Origin: Pontederia crassipes
Taxonomy: Eukaryota > Streptophyta > Magnoliopsida > Commelinales > Pontederiaceae
NCBI GenBank assembly: GCA_030549335.1
Contig: CM060193.1
Coordinates: 46,919,391 to 46,983,390 of the forward strand
Length of the DNA stretch: 64,000 nucleotides
Reading direction: 5' to 3'
The notes beneath the pieces were generated by a model, which made no database searches, was not told where the DNA came from, and saw only the letters and a list, made by a program, of their open reading frames with translations. This document shows, piece after piece, positions 39,371-51,423 of the stretch; the first letter of the stretch is position 1; the number at the start of each line of letters is the position of its first letter. The translations under genes were made by a program, and so were the position numbers.

Positions 39371-42300
39371 CTAAAACAATCTTTTTATATCGCAGTCCAT
39401 CCTTTGGGACTGCTGTTTCTGATCTTGATCATTGGAGGTCTTTTTCTCTGAACATTGCTCAGGAGAAGACTGGGGAATGCCCATGGACCCTTGAGGAGGC
39501 AAGCACCGTTTGGAGAAGTACGTAGCTATGCCTTTTGGTTTCGCAGCCCTCTCTGTCATGCACCAAAGAGCTAAGGTTAGCATTAACACACATTAGATTC
39601 ATTCTTATGGATTGAATTGCTAAGCTCATGTTTTCAGATGCTCGTGCAACAAAGATGGTTGTCAGACCTGGTGTAACAGGTAACCCGAGCTTTTCCAAAA
39701 TATCCTTCTTAACCTGCAAGGATAAGCCATCATTCATCAGCAGATCACAAAAGTTTCTTCAGTTGAAATTAGAAATATATATATTCTTTATGGTGAGAAA
39801 TATATAAAGTTATGGTTGCACAAAGAAATTACCTGCCAATGGTTATCTATGAAGTATGATGTTTCTCGAATTTTATTTCTCAATTGCAATTTTGAGATTG
39901 CTGGGAATTTCTGTTGCAACACCTCTACAACCTTATTAATTCCATGAGGACAAGACTGAATCAACTTAACCTGCAGTTCAGATTCCAGATGGGTTAACTA
40001 AAAAGGGAAATAATTATGTCAATCTATTATGATAGGAACCTGATCATTGAGCTAATCAATTATCTCTGATACTTACAAATTCAAACAAGTCAGAATCAGA
40101 GATGGCTGCTGAGGTGGCCACCTTTGTGGAGTTCTCTTTGGAAATTTGGATGCATTCTTTTTTTGTCATAGTTTGAGTACATTCTTGATCCTGATATACC
40201 TGATGTCTTGAATTGTCTATCTCAGATGCCCCTGGACAGGGTCGCATGCAAAGAGTTTGCATGAAGATTTTTTCAAGTTTAGCAGTGCCAACAGGATCTT
40301 CAGCCATCAGTAGTTCATATTTTGCATGATTTAGATTGGATATCACCAGGGGCTGGCTCTTTCGAAGAGCCTTTTCTGTCAAGTTTTGAAGAAACTTCTG
40401 ATGCTGCAACAATGATCTGAATTCATCATTTTCATCCTCCAAATTATCACAGGGTGAACTTTCAACCTCGTCTTCAGTAGGATCTGATGATTTTGCAGAA
40501 TGCACTCCCTGTCAGCAAAAATCAAACTTAGCGTCTGGAAGAATTGGTCAGCATAATTTTATCATTTAATCAAACAAGCTACAACACAATAATTACAGAT
40601 CCAGCTTATCAGTGAGCCTGCCAAATGCTAGTCTAAGCACAAAAGAGTATAATGCAACAAGAAACGGGGAATAAGGAATGTCTCTCAGCTATGCAAATTA
40701 TGCTTTCGTTGGCACCTGAACTGTACCCCAACATAACCTTATTAAGTTCATGGAAAAGTAACCAACAATGCGAATAAACTAAATATAGGAAAGGACCAAT
40801 AAAAATTGCAATGAAAACAAATAACTATTAGCTTCTTCCTGGAGGAAGATACCTGATATCTAAGGAGAATGAAATGCAGAACTAAACGGAAATTCATCTG
40901 CTGTTACTCTAATTGTACCTCATTTTCAGATAGATAACCATCAGGAACTACAAAGCTATCTTCACTCTCATCATCATCGTCCTGGCTTTTCAAATTGTCT
41001 TCAAGGGGTTCCTCAATGTCCTTTTCACAATCTGAAAGACTTTCACCAGGATCCTCCTGTGCAACAAAGTGGTCAGTTTCATAAATTCGGAGACAGATAA
41101 AAAAATGGTAAGAAGCATTCATAACCCTCTGTTTTCTACAATTGTAATGTTTTTCTCTACTCATTTGTTATCAATGGATCTGGACTCATTTTTTTTGGTT
41201 AATCATCCTTTTACCCTCTCAAAAAAAAAAAAGAAGAAATGGTAATAAGCATGTACCTCTTCCCATTCCTCGTCACTGTCAACATCATAATCTAATTCGG
41301 GGTCTTTCTGAAATGGGCATCTTGGACCAATAAGATTGCTGTGATAAAGCATGTTAGTACATGGTTTGCAACACAATCCGCATATGGAAAAGAATTTTAG
41401 TTATCTATAGGAATAAAAGATTACCTTTTCTTGCGCCAGGTGCCATAGTACGCAGGCCTGTGGCTTTTGTCAAACTGTAGAAGTTTTTTATGCCACAAAC
41501 AAAATGGTGTTGAGGAATGCACAGGTTGACTTTGGCATCTTACATCATCATCAAAAGATTCTTCCAATTCATCAACAAGCTTATCATAGCTAGCTTCAGT
41601 TTCACTGTTTGATCCAAAAGAGGAAGAAACTTTGTCTTTTGTTGCATTCATACAAATAGATTCAGCTCCAATGAATTGTTTTTGCAACTTAAGTTCCTTT
41701 ATTACTTCAGTTTTAGGGGTATGCCTAATACCCCAGCGCCGGTGTTTATTAGAGTGAGCCATCTTTCGCCATCCAGCAACATGAAATCTGCAACAATTAG
41801 CATCATTTTCTGAAAACAAGTTTTATGATTCATATAGTGCATGTACCAAGTTCTACCCTAATTATGTTGCAACGCATTAAGTCAATAAATTTCATATAAG
41901 TTCAGAGGTACCCAGTATCTGAAACTAAAATATGTTAAATTGTATTTGAACAGGAAAAAAAACAGTGAATATTATTATTAACCTGCGGAGTTCTTCAATA
42001 GACAAATCACATGGTTGAGACAACGTGCAATCCATTGTTGATATAATTGCATCAGCTACAGAAACTTTTAGAGTTGACGAGTCCTTCATAATTGATAAAC
42101 TTTCAGTGGTTTCATTGCTACTCTTTTTGTTCTTGGTAAGAAAACGGTCCATGATAGAAGCTTGTTTCTGTAAAACAAGTTGTTTTCTAAGTTCAGCATC
42201 TTGTTTTTCACGACGTTGCTCTTCTCTGGCAGCCCTTTTTTCCAGTTTTTTAATCTGCTTCATTTCTGCTGCTTCTTCCTTTTCACGATGCTTCTGCTCT

Positions 42301-45300
42301 CTCTCAGCTTCATCCTTCAGCCTCTTAAGCTCCTTCTCCTGAAAATCCAGGACAATGTTTGTCCAATTTATGTAATACTCTAAGAACTATTTTCTAGAAT
42401 TTGGAGGATCAGGAGGAAGACTGCTAACTTCCGAGATCAAGTGATTAAGAATAAAAGTCATGCCTAATTATCAAGTATTGGATTACATGAGGTTAGGCCT
42501 GCAGGCATCCAATTGCACATGAAAACTTGATAAGTAGTAATAATTTTTTCAGCTTATTAATGGAACACACTTGCATTATGAAAATGGCAGAAATTCGATG
42601 GCACAGGTGACTTTCCTATCACCAAGATATTAAAAGAAAGTTCTCATACTACAAACTGATGCCCACAAGGCTTTAGATAAATCCTAAGATGTTTCTCTTA
42701 AATGACAAGGCTGGTGATAAGGGGAATCAAAATATGTTTGCTCATTTTGCTAGGTAAAGGAGGAGGTCTATGTTCGAAAACATATAACTCCGCCTATGTT
42801 TTATGAACTCCGCCTATGTTCTATAGCCGGTCCCAAGCCCGGATAAAGGAGGAGGATTGTGTTAGGCCCCGACAGCCAGCGTAAAACCCTGTCGAATCTT
42901 ATGAACATGGATCAACAAAGGCGTCGTTTGATCTATGTAGCCGACCCCACCTAGTGGGATAAGGCTTTGTTATTGTTGTATTTTGCTAGGTAAGCATTGT
43001 TGGCCACCCAATTGCAAATATCAGCTCTACATAAACATTGAAAAGTTTGGCAAAAAGGAAACACTGCCTAAGATGAAGAATCCAATAAAGAAACATAGGA
43101 ATGTCTGCTATTTGTTCACATATTTTCTCTAAGAAGGCTATTATAACCATTCTTAAACATCAGCATACTGCACATGCAAAAAGATGAGTTGCAAGTTTCT
43201 TCACTACAGCACTGATGACAATTTATTAGAAGTATGCATATAGCTTAAGAAACATTTCATTAATGTAAATATATAATGAAACCTTATGATGCAAATCAAC
43301 TACATATACATAATCTATGTGTTCAAGCACAGGGTCTTATGCCTTTTGAGCAAGAGATGGCAAGCAATATAAACATAGTCTAGAAACCAAATATATAAAG
43401 AGTAAAAACCAGGACATACACTGTGCACTTTTTCCCTCTCCAGTGCACGATCCATTTTTTTCTTTTCCCTTTCAGCACTTTTCTTATTTTTTTCCATTTC
43501 TTTTATTAATTCTTTCTGATTCAACTTAGCTTCCTTCTCAGCCCTGCCATGAATATAATTAGTAGGTCATTGTTTGCAAAGAAATATCAAAAGATAACAA
43601 CATGTGGTATTTGGAATAACTCCATACATGTCAGCGCAATGCTTCAATTTGAGTTTGTCGATCAATGATGAAATATCATTTCTATCTAGCACCTTGTCCA
43701 GTTTCATAAGTGCTTTTGACAAATCACTTTTGAAGCTATTATTCCCTTCGAAACTTGACAATGCATATAAAGTTTCTGGCAAGTCAAAGACAAAAGTCAG
43801 ATTAACCCAAACTATTGTGATAAAAAGACTGCCACTTATTCTAAAAAAAAGATTATAAGACTTGATGCTTAAAGAAAATGTCTAAACATAACAAAGCAAT
43901 GGGATATAACATGTACGATTTGAAAGCATTAGTTGGAGTATCATTTGTTGAAAGCTCCTAATGCAGGTACAGATATGATTATTCCTTTACTTTGTTATGA
44001 TCACCTTTAAAGCAGTTGCTTACAGCACATGGTAGAAAGGAAAAGAAAAGAAAAGAAAACCAGTCGGTTCAAGATCATTAGCAAGGATATGCCAATACAA
44101 CCATTTTTGAGATGGATATGCCATTACTTGCTGATAAACCCAGTAGTACTGAAGCATCCAATACTACTGGCAGATCAGATAGTCCAAATTGCAATAATCA
44201 AGGTATTATTACTATTATTTTATTATCATTATTATTCTTACTGAAATTTTCTGGAATCTATTATTATTATTATTATTAATTTTTTTTAGAACAAGAAGGA
44301 TGACTACCATTTTGGTAGACATCCAAATTTATTAATAATAAAAAGAGGTTACATCATAATTACAACAGAAGTAATTGAATGCTAAATTCTCCCACCACCA
44401 CTACTCACACGACCATACGTTACATAACTCTATGGCATGCGTGGCAATATTATCCGTGTAGCATCGCCCATTTTTGAAGATGACTGCATTCCTTTGTAAC
44501 CAAATTGCCCATAGAGTAGATAAGGATAATACTCTGCTCCGCCTCGAGACATATCTTCGCTGGTTCCCCATCACATTACCACTCCGAAAGGAGCTCCAAA
44601 ATGCTTCTACCGATGATACATTAAGCCATTGACTTCTAGTGATTGGATAAATATTCTTATTCTTATTATTATCATCATTATTATTCTTACTGAATTTTTC
44701 TGGAATCAATATATTGAGGGTTCATTCACATCTAATTGGATAAATCTGGATGAAAATACATAACCTTGTTCCATGTATAAGTAAATATTTTTGTTTCTTT
44801 ATGAGTTTTATAGAACATTCAAACAGTTCTCAAAAACTCAACCTCTGGTTACTATATCTAATTAATTTAAATCCCTTTTTGCATTGTACTGTGACAATTA
44901 TTTAACAAGAAATACAATATCTCTTTTTACCTAGAGGAACAATATTGGTGATTTATCAGATGCATGGACTTAAGATACACACAATCCGCATTTATGATAC
45001 TCCATGAAAATGCAAAGTTTTACTAATACGATTGAGAGGTGTTAATTGCTAATTAAAATACCAGAAGCATATGAAACTACAAAAATCGAATTCAAAATCA
45101 GTTTAAGGCAATAAATAATTTCTGACTTTAATGATAAAGATAGATTAGCTCGTAGGAAAAGGCATGCACCAGAAATAGCGGATATTCTCTCGTGAATCTT
45201 TCTCCGAGCTGTGCGCCGAATATTGATCATTCCACGTAAAGATTTAGGCAACAACTTCATATCTCTAGTCTGGAAAGAGGATGACATTTATTATCGCTTT

Positions 45301-46020
45301 TAAGGAAAGTGTATCACTAAATGTAAAAGAAAAGAAGAAGAAAGAGTATACCTCCCAACACCAAAGACATGACGTTGACTCATCCTCCAAAACATCTGCA
45401 TCTGCAGCAGTTATTCCATACATCATTCTTTGTCCAACGTAGAGCACAGAACTGCGAACAGATGCCAAAGTAAAGTCATCTCTTCCTTTCAACTTCTCAT
45501 GAATCTCCTCCACCAACTTAGAAAATGGAAGACTTTTTTCCTCCAGCAGCAAAGCAACAATCATATTGTTGGAATAGCTTGTTCCATCTTGAATTTGGGG
45601 GTTCATCCCTGAAAACTCTTTGTAATATTCAAATAGCTCGTCAAGTTCCTTCCTGCAGTCTGCTTCCAAGGACATTTTGCTCTCATTGTCCACAACCCCT
45701 TCAAACAATGTTCTTTTTCTCTTCAACTGTTTCTTTACCTCGTTGGAGAGGGCTTTTGATGCATCAATGCCTCCAGGCTGATTCAAGTTTTCCACAGGTC
45801 CCATTGCAACCACAAAGTCAACTCGGCGGGCATTTTCTTGCATCTCTCTCGATGCTTGAGCTGATGCATCATCGAGCACCATGAAATCCTCACTGATCTC
45901 AGGAATTCTATTAGTAGGCACAAGCCCTTCTGCATTTGTTTGAGAATTATCAATAATCATAGTTTCCTCATGGCTCTCAGCTCTAACGACACCAAGAATC
46001 ACAGCACCAACACCTTCCAT
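39371..46020 (-). CDS. FAS1: CAF-1 large subunit FAS1 (p150 homologue), 925 aa, 12 coding exons
   Basis: Encodes the large subunit of chromatin assembly factor 1, which deposits H3-H4 on newly replicated DNA in the nucleus. Coding exons (minus) are 46020-45352, 45269-45170, 43775-43628, 43543-43420, 42338-41983, 41787-41425, 41338-41257, 41056-40919, 40508-40077, 39970-39833, 39713-39668 and 39552-39371. They total 2,778 nt with all GT/AG junctions. Landmarks are DADVLEDESTSCLWCWE (about residues 207-223), the K/E/R-rich coiled coil (about 306-410), QKQASIMDRF, the core QKDPELDYDVDSDEEWEE with a long acidic tract (about 600-660), and C-terminal TYFSKRCLPP. Length is close to rice FAS1 (FSM). 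The ATG at 46020 is the first in frame. A 5' leader intron (46076-46455) is likely. Introns carry a SINE and a truncated LINE, both non-disruptive. Confidence 0.95.
42758..42979 (+). mobile_element. Full-length SINE in a FAS1 intron
   Basis: A 222-bp element with the family 3' end (gccgaccccacctagtggg, then ttgttattgttgt) flanked by a 14-bp target duplication attttgctaggtaa at 42744-42757 and 42980-42993. The middle contains ggataaaggaggagg and ccccgacagccagcgtaaaa, shared with the copy at 59351. Its 5' part has a weak gttcgaaaac patch but no clear tRNA-like A and B boxes, so the promoter class is unresolved. It lies antisense to FAS1, between its exons at 43420 and 42338. Confidence 0.75.
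44259..44673 (-). mobile_element. 5'-truncated LINE in a FAS1 intron
   Basis: A minus-strand open frame (about 44401-44670) ends in LSTLWAIWLQRNAVIFKN, the tail zinc-binding region of plant LINE reverse transcriptases. Toward its 3' end lies a minus-strand poly(A)-like run (about 44280-44288 on the + strand as t's). A 34-bp direct repeat (44225-44258 and 44674-44707, one mismatch, core cttactgaa) flanks it as a long target duplication. It lies between FAS1 exons ending at 45170 and starting at 43775. Confidence 0.75.
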
Positions 46021-46075
46021 TACTACTCTTCCTTTCTGTATCTCACAGCCTAACAAAAGAGAAAGTTGTCCCCTT

Positions 46076-46455
46076 CTGAAAAAGAAAGAAGAGAAAAATC
46101 AGAAAAATACGGGGAAAAATCAAGCTTTTTTACATGTGAAACATGACAAAACTAATACTGGTAAATAAAACCAAGGATCTACAGAAGTTGAGCCTTTAAG
46201 GTTGCAGATTACAGAAATCCAGCCCGTTCCAGATTACAGAAATCCAACCCGTTCTGACACTTTCTCAAACACCGCTAGCAAAAACAAAACCCTAATCATA
46301 AATAAGCAAAAAAAAAAGGCTGCGCAATCTCATCAAGCAAACCAAGAATGATTCATGAACCTTCCCTCAGATCCATGAAGAATGAATCAAGCATTCGAAT
46401 CCCCGTGATACACACAAATCTTCTCAATAAAAGGAAAAAGAACTTCCAATATTAC
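46076..46455 (-). other. FAS1: Predicted 5' leader intron of FAS1
   Basis: The minus strand reads CCGAAG then GTAATATTGG at 46456/46455, and TTTCTTTTTCAG then AAGGGG at 46076/46075. Good donor and acceptor sequences lie upstream of the first in-frame ATG at 46020, so the first exon is probably non-coding and ends at 46456. Confidence 0.6.
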
Positions 46456-46601
46456 CTTCGGATCAGAGATCCGCCAACCAAATGTTGTCGAACTCCTGCT
46501 ACTGGATCCTTCTTTTCGTTCCTAAACGTTTTGCAATTTGTTGTTTCTTAAACGTTGAACTCGTCGGAGGCGACGAAGAGGGCGCCCATTAATATCCCAA
46601 C

Positions 46602-46610
46602 GGCGGGAAA
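46602..46610 (-). promoter_or_regulatory. FAS1: E2F-type site TTTCCCGCC upstream of FAS1
   Basis: A perfect match to the plant E2F consensus TTTSSCGS on the minus strand, about 145 bp upstream of the predicted leader-intron donor. Arabidopsis FAS1 is reported to be an E2F target in S phase, so conserved S-phase control is likely. Confidence 0.65.
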
Positions 46611-46720
46611 GGCGAGCGATGTTGGCTATTTGATCTAACGGATAGCATCATCTCGTGGTGACTTTGGACGGTGGGATGCGGTCCCTCGTCAAAGTTTTGG
46701 AGGGAGTTCCCTACGATTCA

Positions 46721-46729
46721 TTTCGCGCC
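46721..46729 (+). promoter_or_regulatory. FAS1: Second E2F-type site TTTCGCGCC upstream of FAS1
   Basis: A second consensus E2F site, in opposite orientation, about 111 bp further upstream than the first. Paired sites of this kind are usual in replication-linked promoters. Confidence 0.6.
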
Positions 46730-46937
46730 AATCGTTTCAGTTCCCTCCTGCGGATTAAAAATGTTCACGGTAAAGTGGACTTCCGGAATGGTTTTGTCTT
46801 ATCGTGCTCTTCTTCGCTCCCGTTGCAGCAGCACGTGCATCAATTGGTGTAAGGGAAATTACACATTTTTACATCAGTAAATTGGTGAAATAAAATATTT
46901 TAAAATTAAAATTTACTTAAGGTTCAATCATAATTTG

Positions 46938-47755
46938 TAAGGCTAAGCAAATCCGAGAAGGGGTCTGGGTCTAAGCGGACCCGGTCCCGATCCGAATTAT
47001 GCCGAGTCAAAAATTTATTGATCCGGATCCGGACTCAACCGGATCCAGTTTCGGGTCGGATCCAATAATTCGAGAATGTGACCGGGTTTGCGATTGGGAA
47101 TTGTCGAGAAACAGGGGAGGGCAGACGCCATTCGGATCGCTTCACGATCCCGATCCGACGTGCGATCCGGCGGCTGGATCGATTCTAGTGGTCAGATCCG
47201 ACGCCGGATCGGCTCAACTGGGGGTCGATCCGACGTCGGATCTAGCCATCGACGGTCGATCCAGCCGCCAGCGGTCAGATCTGGCCGCCAGGCGGCCGGA
47301 TCGATCGCTAGCGGCTGGATCGACTACTAGCGGCCGGATAGACCGTATGCGAGCTGATCCGGTCGCCAGTGGCCAGATCATGCCGCCTAGCGGGCAGCTG
47401 GGCCGCCAATAGCTAGATCCGGCGCCTGACGATCGATCCGACTGCTAAGTGCCGGATCGCGGCGTTCCTGGCGGCTGAGTAGAGAGAGAGTTAGGAGAGA
47501 GGAGGTCAGCCGGAGTCGTCGCCATGAGAGAGAGGGGGAGAGGACGAGAGACGGAGAGAGAAAGTGATGGGTGAAATGAAAAAGCAAATGGAAAGATCAA
47601 ATCTTATATACTAATAACCTAGGTCGGGTATTGGGATTGCAAACCCAGTCCTGACCCGTAACCCGTCGGGTTTTCTAATATTTGGACCCGGTCCGGGGCA
47701 AGTTATTTTTCCGATTTTTTGGGTCGGTGTGGTCCGGGTCGACTGCTCGGCCCTA
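46938..47755. mobile_element. hAT-like MITE, GATC-rich
   Basis: An 818-bp element starting taaggctaagca and ending tgctcggcccta (imperfect inverted ends of the TAGGG-GAGCA type), flanked by a perfect 8-bp duplication ataatttg at 46930-46937 and 47756-47763. The interior is rich in gatccg and ggatcg phrases and has no real coding potential. It lies between the FAS1 promoter and the IQD gene. Confidence 0.75.
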
Positions 47756-47763
47756 ATAATTTG

Positions 47764-49078
47764 TCATTGCGTCAAATCATTTGGCATCATTTTAATCCTA
47801 CGATAATTCTACGTAATTGCACCATAATACGCCTCACTTATTACATAATTTTTGTCGCTTCAATATGAGATTAAATTTAAAAGATAGAACTAAAAAAATA
47901 AAATATAAATAAAAAATAGAGGATATATATTAATTCGAATGAAAATAATAAAATACGAAGATCAACGAAATCCTTGAAAAATCTTGGCCTTTTGGTTATT
48001 TCAAGTGCTTCGACTTGAAAATAAGCATCATATTTCAAAGCAAAAAATCTTTAACTTGAAGGACATTTTCATTGGAAATAATAAGCTAAAATCTACAAGT
48101 AAGGCACTGTTTTAATTTAAGATAATATTTGTTAAATAGAAAAAATCTTCATTTTTAAATGTACTGTTGCTAAAGAAAATTTTTAATGAAAATCGGTATC
48201 TCTGGTCCCACGATCCCTACAAACTAATTATACTACATGTGTAATATTCCAAATAATCATAGCAAGATAATTTAAGTTTATGATAATACTCAATCTAAGG
48301 AGAATGTAAGAAAAAAAAAGAATAAAACTATTAAATACTACTTGAGTAGTGTCCCAAAAAATATTGATTGCAGGTTCTTTATAAGAAAAAAATACTACAA
48401 AAATTACAAATTTTGAACAGTTTTTAAATTTTAGAAAAGTCATTCTAAATCTTTCAAAGAGAAAAAAGAATTGCCCGTGGTTTCATTTGTTTTTTGAGCT
48501 GGAGTCCTAGTTAAAAATAATAATATTTAAATATTAAATTAATTACATTTATTTTTAAAAATGAAATGAAATATTCAACTCTTTTTTTCGAATATAAAAA
48601 ACAACTTAGTATTAATTTACAAATCAAGATATTCCATTTATTTGTACATTCAACTTCATTTAAAAAATAATAATGTTTCTATATTCAACCACACTAAAAT
48701 GATTTATATTTATAACACCACTGAAGCAATAAAAAAGTAATCGATTCGGATTAATCCATTCATGTTTGGTTATTCAAATTTAAATGGATAATTTTATTTG
48801 TTTTGAATAAATCAGCTTAGCTTTTAATTTCTATATATATACTTGAGAAGACCAAAAATATAATTCCCGAATTATTAATTTAGTACAGATTAGTTTAAAT
48901 ATTAAAAAAAATTTAAAAACATCGCACTTCAAATCCACCAAAACAACAGCAAAAACTGCGCGCACACTAAACAAACCAACACCAATTAGATCGAGTAGCA
49001 GGCCATTTTGTGTAACAACAGGGATCCGAAGCAAAAGAAGCAAGGCAGCAAAGGAGAAGAAGAGGAAGCAATGTGATC
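47764..49078. other. Intergenic, no gene seen
   Basis: AT-rich sequence downstream of the IQD stop codon; its last part should include the IQD 3' untranslated region. No other feature is visible. Confidence 0.45.
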
Positions 49079-51419
49079 CTAATCAGGAGCATAAAAGTGT
49101 CTCCTACCAATCCAACCCACAGGAAGCGACATGGCCGAGTCCACGCTCGAGCCCCCGATGGAGTCCGTCGGCCTGTGACGCCTCCCTCCTCCGCCCACCG
49201 TCCTCTGCGGCCCCTCTCTGGCGCTCGTCTCCTTGCCCGAGAACAGAGACCCAATGCTCTGCCCCAGCCCGAAGGAGAACCTTCTCTTCTTCTTTTCCTC
49301 CTGGCTCGCCCTCAGAGCTCTGTTGTGCTGCACCCTGAATTTGGCCTTGGCCGAAGCCGTCGGGGCCATGTAGTTCGGCTTCCCGGTCAACGGCGGACAA
49401 CTGGTGAGGCTCGCGTCGTCACGGAGCCCCCCGTCCACGTCGGTCTTCAGGCTGGTGGTCCGCCGGTGGTGGTGCTCCTGCCGGCCAAGGGGCGAACCGT
49501 GTGGCGGCTTCTGCCTTGGGGACATAGTGATCGACGAGCGAGGCGTGGCCACGTCCGGGTGCTGGCGGTAGTAGACGGAGCGCGCGCGCGCCTTGTGGTC
49601 GATGAGCGCTGTGGAGGACGCGGGGGCGTTTTGCCGTTGTTCGGCCGGGAGCTGGCGCTCCAGCCACGTCCACCACCATGGGTAGCTCCCGGCGGTCCGG
49701 AGGTCCGTCAGCATGGCCTGCGCTGAGCTCGGCGTCACCTTCAGCAACTGAAAGATGGAATCTTTTTATGTTACTGGCGTTCATGACGCATTGGCCAAAC
49801 TCAAAAAAGGGGCATGCAGCCGAACACAAACCTGGTGGGAATAAGCATAAGCCAAAGCTCTCTCCCTCTTCATGACGGCCTCCACCTTTCTCCGTAGCCT
49901 CTCTTCCGCTTCCTCTTTTGTGAGCATGCTGTCATCCCAATGTCCTTCCAACGCCCCCTTCTGCAAGGTTTAGCAGCAGCGGTTCAAGAAACGAGAGAAA
50001 CGTCATAGATGAAGTTAATAGATTTCCGTATAGGTTTGAAGACATTTGCTTCTGGTCTCAGTCCTTACATGGTGACGAGCGGGAGCAGTGTTCCACTTGC
50101 CGAAAGCACCATCTAAGTCGTTATCGCTCTTGCATGGAGCTTGGCGCTGTTGAATGCCAGTACAACTGCTTCCGCGCTCCGCCATTTGCAGCCTGTTGGC
50201 GCGTATCTGCGTCTGCACACGGACCAGCGTCTGCATGCATCGCATGGCGTTCGCGGTCTGATTCTTAACACTCTGACCGCGCACTCTCCTTTGAAGCCTC
50301 ATCATTGCCTTCAGCGCTCGGTAGCTTCGCCTGGCCTGCGTTGCAGAATGATAAGCGCACCCAATCAATAGAAACTGCACTCACATTCACATAATTCTTT
50401 AGATGGCTCGTGAACCAATGTTACCGGTGCTATATAAGATTCTTGGTGTATTGCTGATTTATCAATCACTAATTCAACAGATAATTTAGAGTTGTGCTGC
50501 TTGGTTTTTGCTACGCATGGAGTCAGAATATGAGCTTACCCTGTAGCCTCTAAACGCTGCTTGGATTTTGATAGCTGAAATCTGAGCATAATTTGGGCGC
50601 ATCAGGACCTTCTTACTTCGACCTAGTTGGATTTTGGTTGAACTTTGAACATAATTTGGTTCGGCTGGAGCCTTCCTGAGTGAACTTGATTGAGCTTTGG
50701 TTGCCCTTGATGTAGGTTCCCGTAGCTGTTGAATCTTGTTAGCAGACACTGTATCTGCTCTGTTGTTCTGCTCCCTGTCGGCGTTATCAAGGATCTTCTC
50801 AATGCTGCTTGGCCTTCTGTAGAGGGGAATGATAGAATTGCTCTCTCCATGGTTGGGTTTCCCGAAAACACAACTTTTCTTTTCCCTTGGAACTTTTTTA
50901 TCTGGCCCCTGCAGCAATAGTGACCTCCATCAGTATCATAATCAGGTGCGTTTGCAAGTACCAGATTTCATATAATTCGAGCAACAATCGGGCTTTTTGC
51001 ATGTTGCCCAATACAAATGGATAGTGATAGGTGCAATGCAGTTCTAGCTGGGCAATGAAAAGTTTTATAAACAATAGCACGAATTATGTCGAGTCAAAGA
51101 TGTGCTGTCAAGAAACTTTTGGAGAGTCTTGACCAATACATCTCATGCACCAGATTCAGAAGCATGAATATATGTGTTGCTTCAGCTAATAAAAATGCAA
51201 CAGCAGGAATGAAAATTCAACGTTATACATCATTTTAGTGTATTGTATTTTTCTCTCATATTATGAGACTCTTTGATGTGTAAGTTCGTGCACTGGATAT
51301 TGTCTATTCAGATAACTACATTGGTGGAAAAATGAGAACTCTACCTTGATCTGCTTATCTTTAGATCTTGAAGTGAAGGCCTTCTTGAGAGCAGAAAACC
51401 AATTCCCTTTCTTCCCCAT
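49079..51419 (-). CDS. IQ67-domain (IQD) calmodulin-binding protein, 502 aa, 5 coding exons
   Basis: Member of the plant IQD family: calmodulin-binding scaffold proteins associated with microtubules, plasma membrane or nucleus. Coding exons (minus) are 51419-51345, 50908-50540, 50335-50069, 49960-49832 and 49747-49079, totalling 1,509 nt. All junctions are GT/AG and all phase 0. It starts MGKKGNWFSALKKAF, the usual IQD N-terminus. The IQ67 region begins near residue 134 with KIQAAFRGYRARR, followed by LQRRVRG and LVRVQTQIRANR. An intron falls between GYR and ARR, the conserved phase-0 position of the family. The C-terminal part holds PNYMAPTASAKAKFR, typical of DUF4005. The protein is strongly basic. 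A leader-exon acceptor (TTCTAG) lies just 5' of the ATG at 51423/51424. The subfamily number is not assigned. Confidence 0.95.
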
Positions 51420-51423
51420 CTCC

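Noticed and set aside
44401-44709. 102-codon minus-strand frame inside FAS1 as a separate gene
   Set aside because: It is the tail of a LINE reverse transcriptase, truncated and bounded by target duplications.
49073-49726. 217-codon open frame opposite the IQD last exon
   Set aside because: Mirror of GC-rich IQD coding sequence; the minus-strand frame carries the DUF4005-type motif and joins cleanly to upstream exons.
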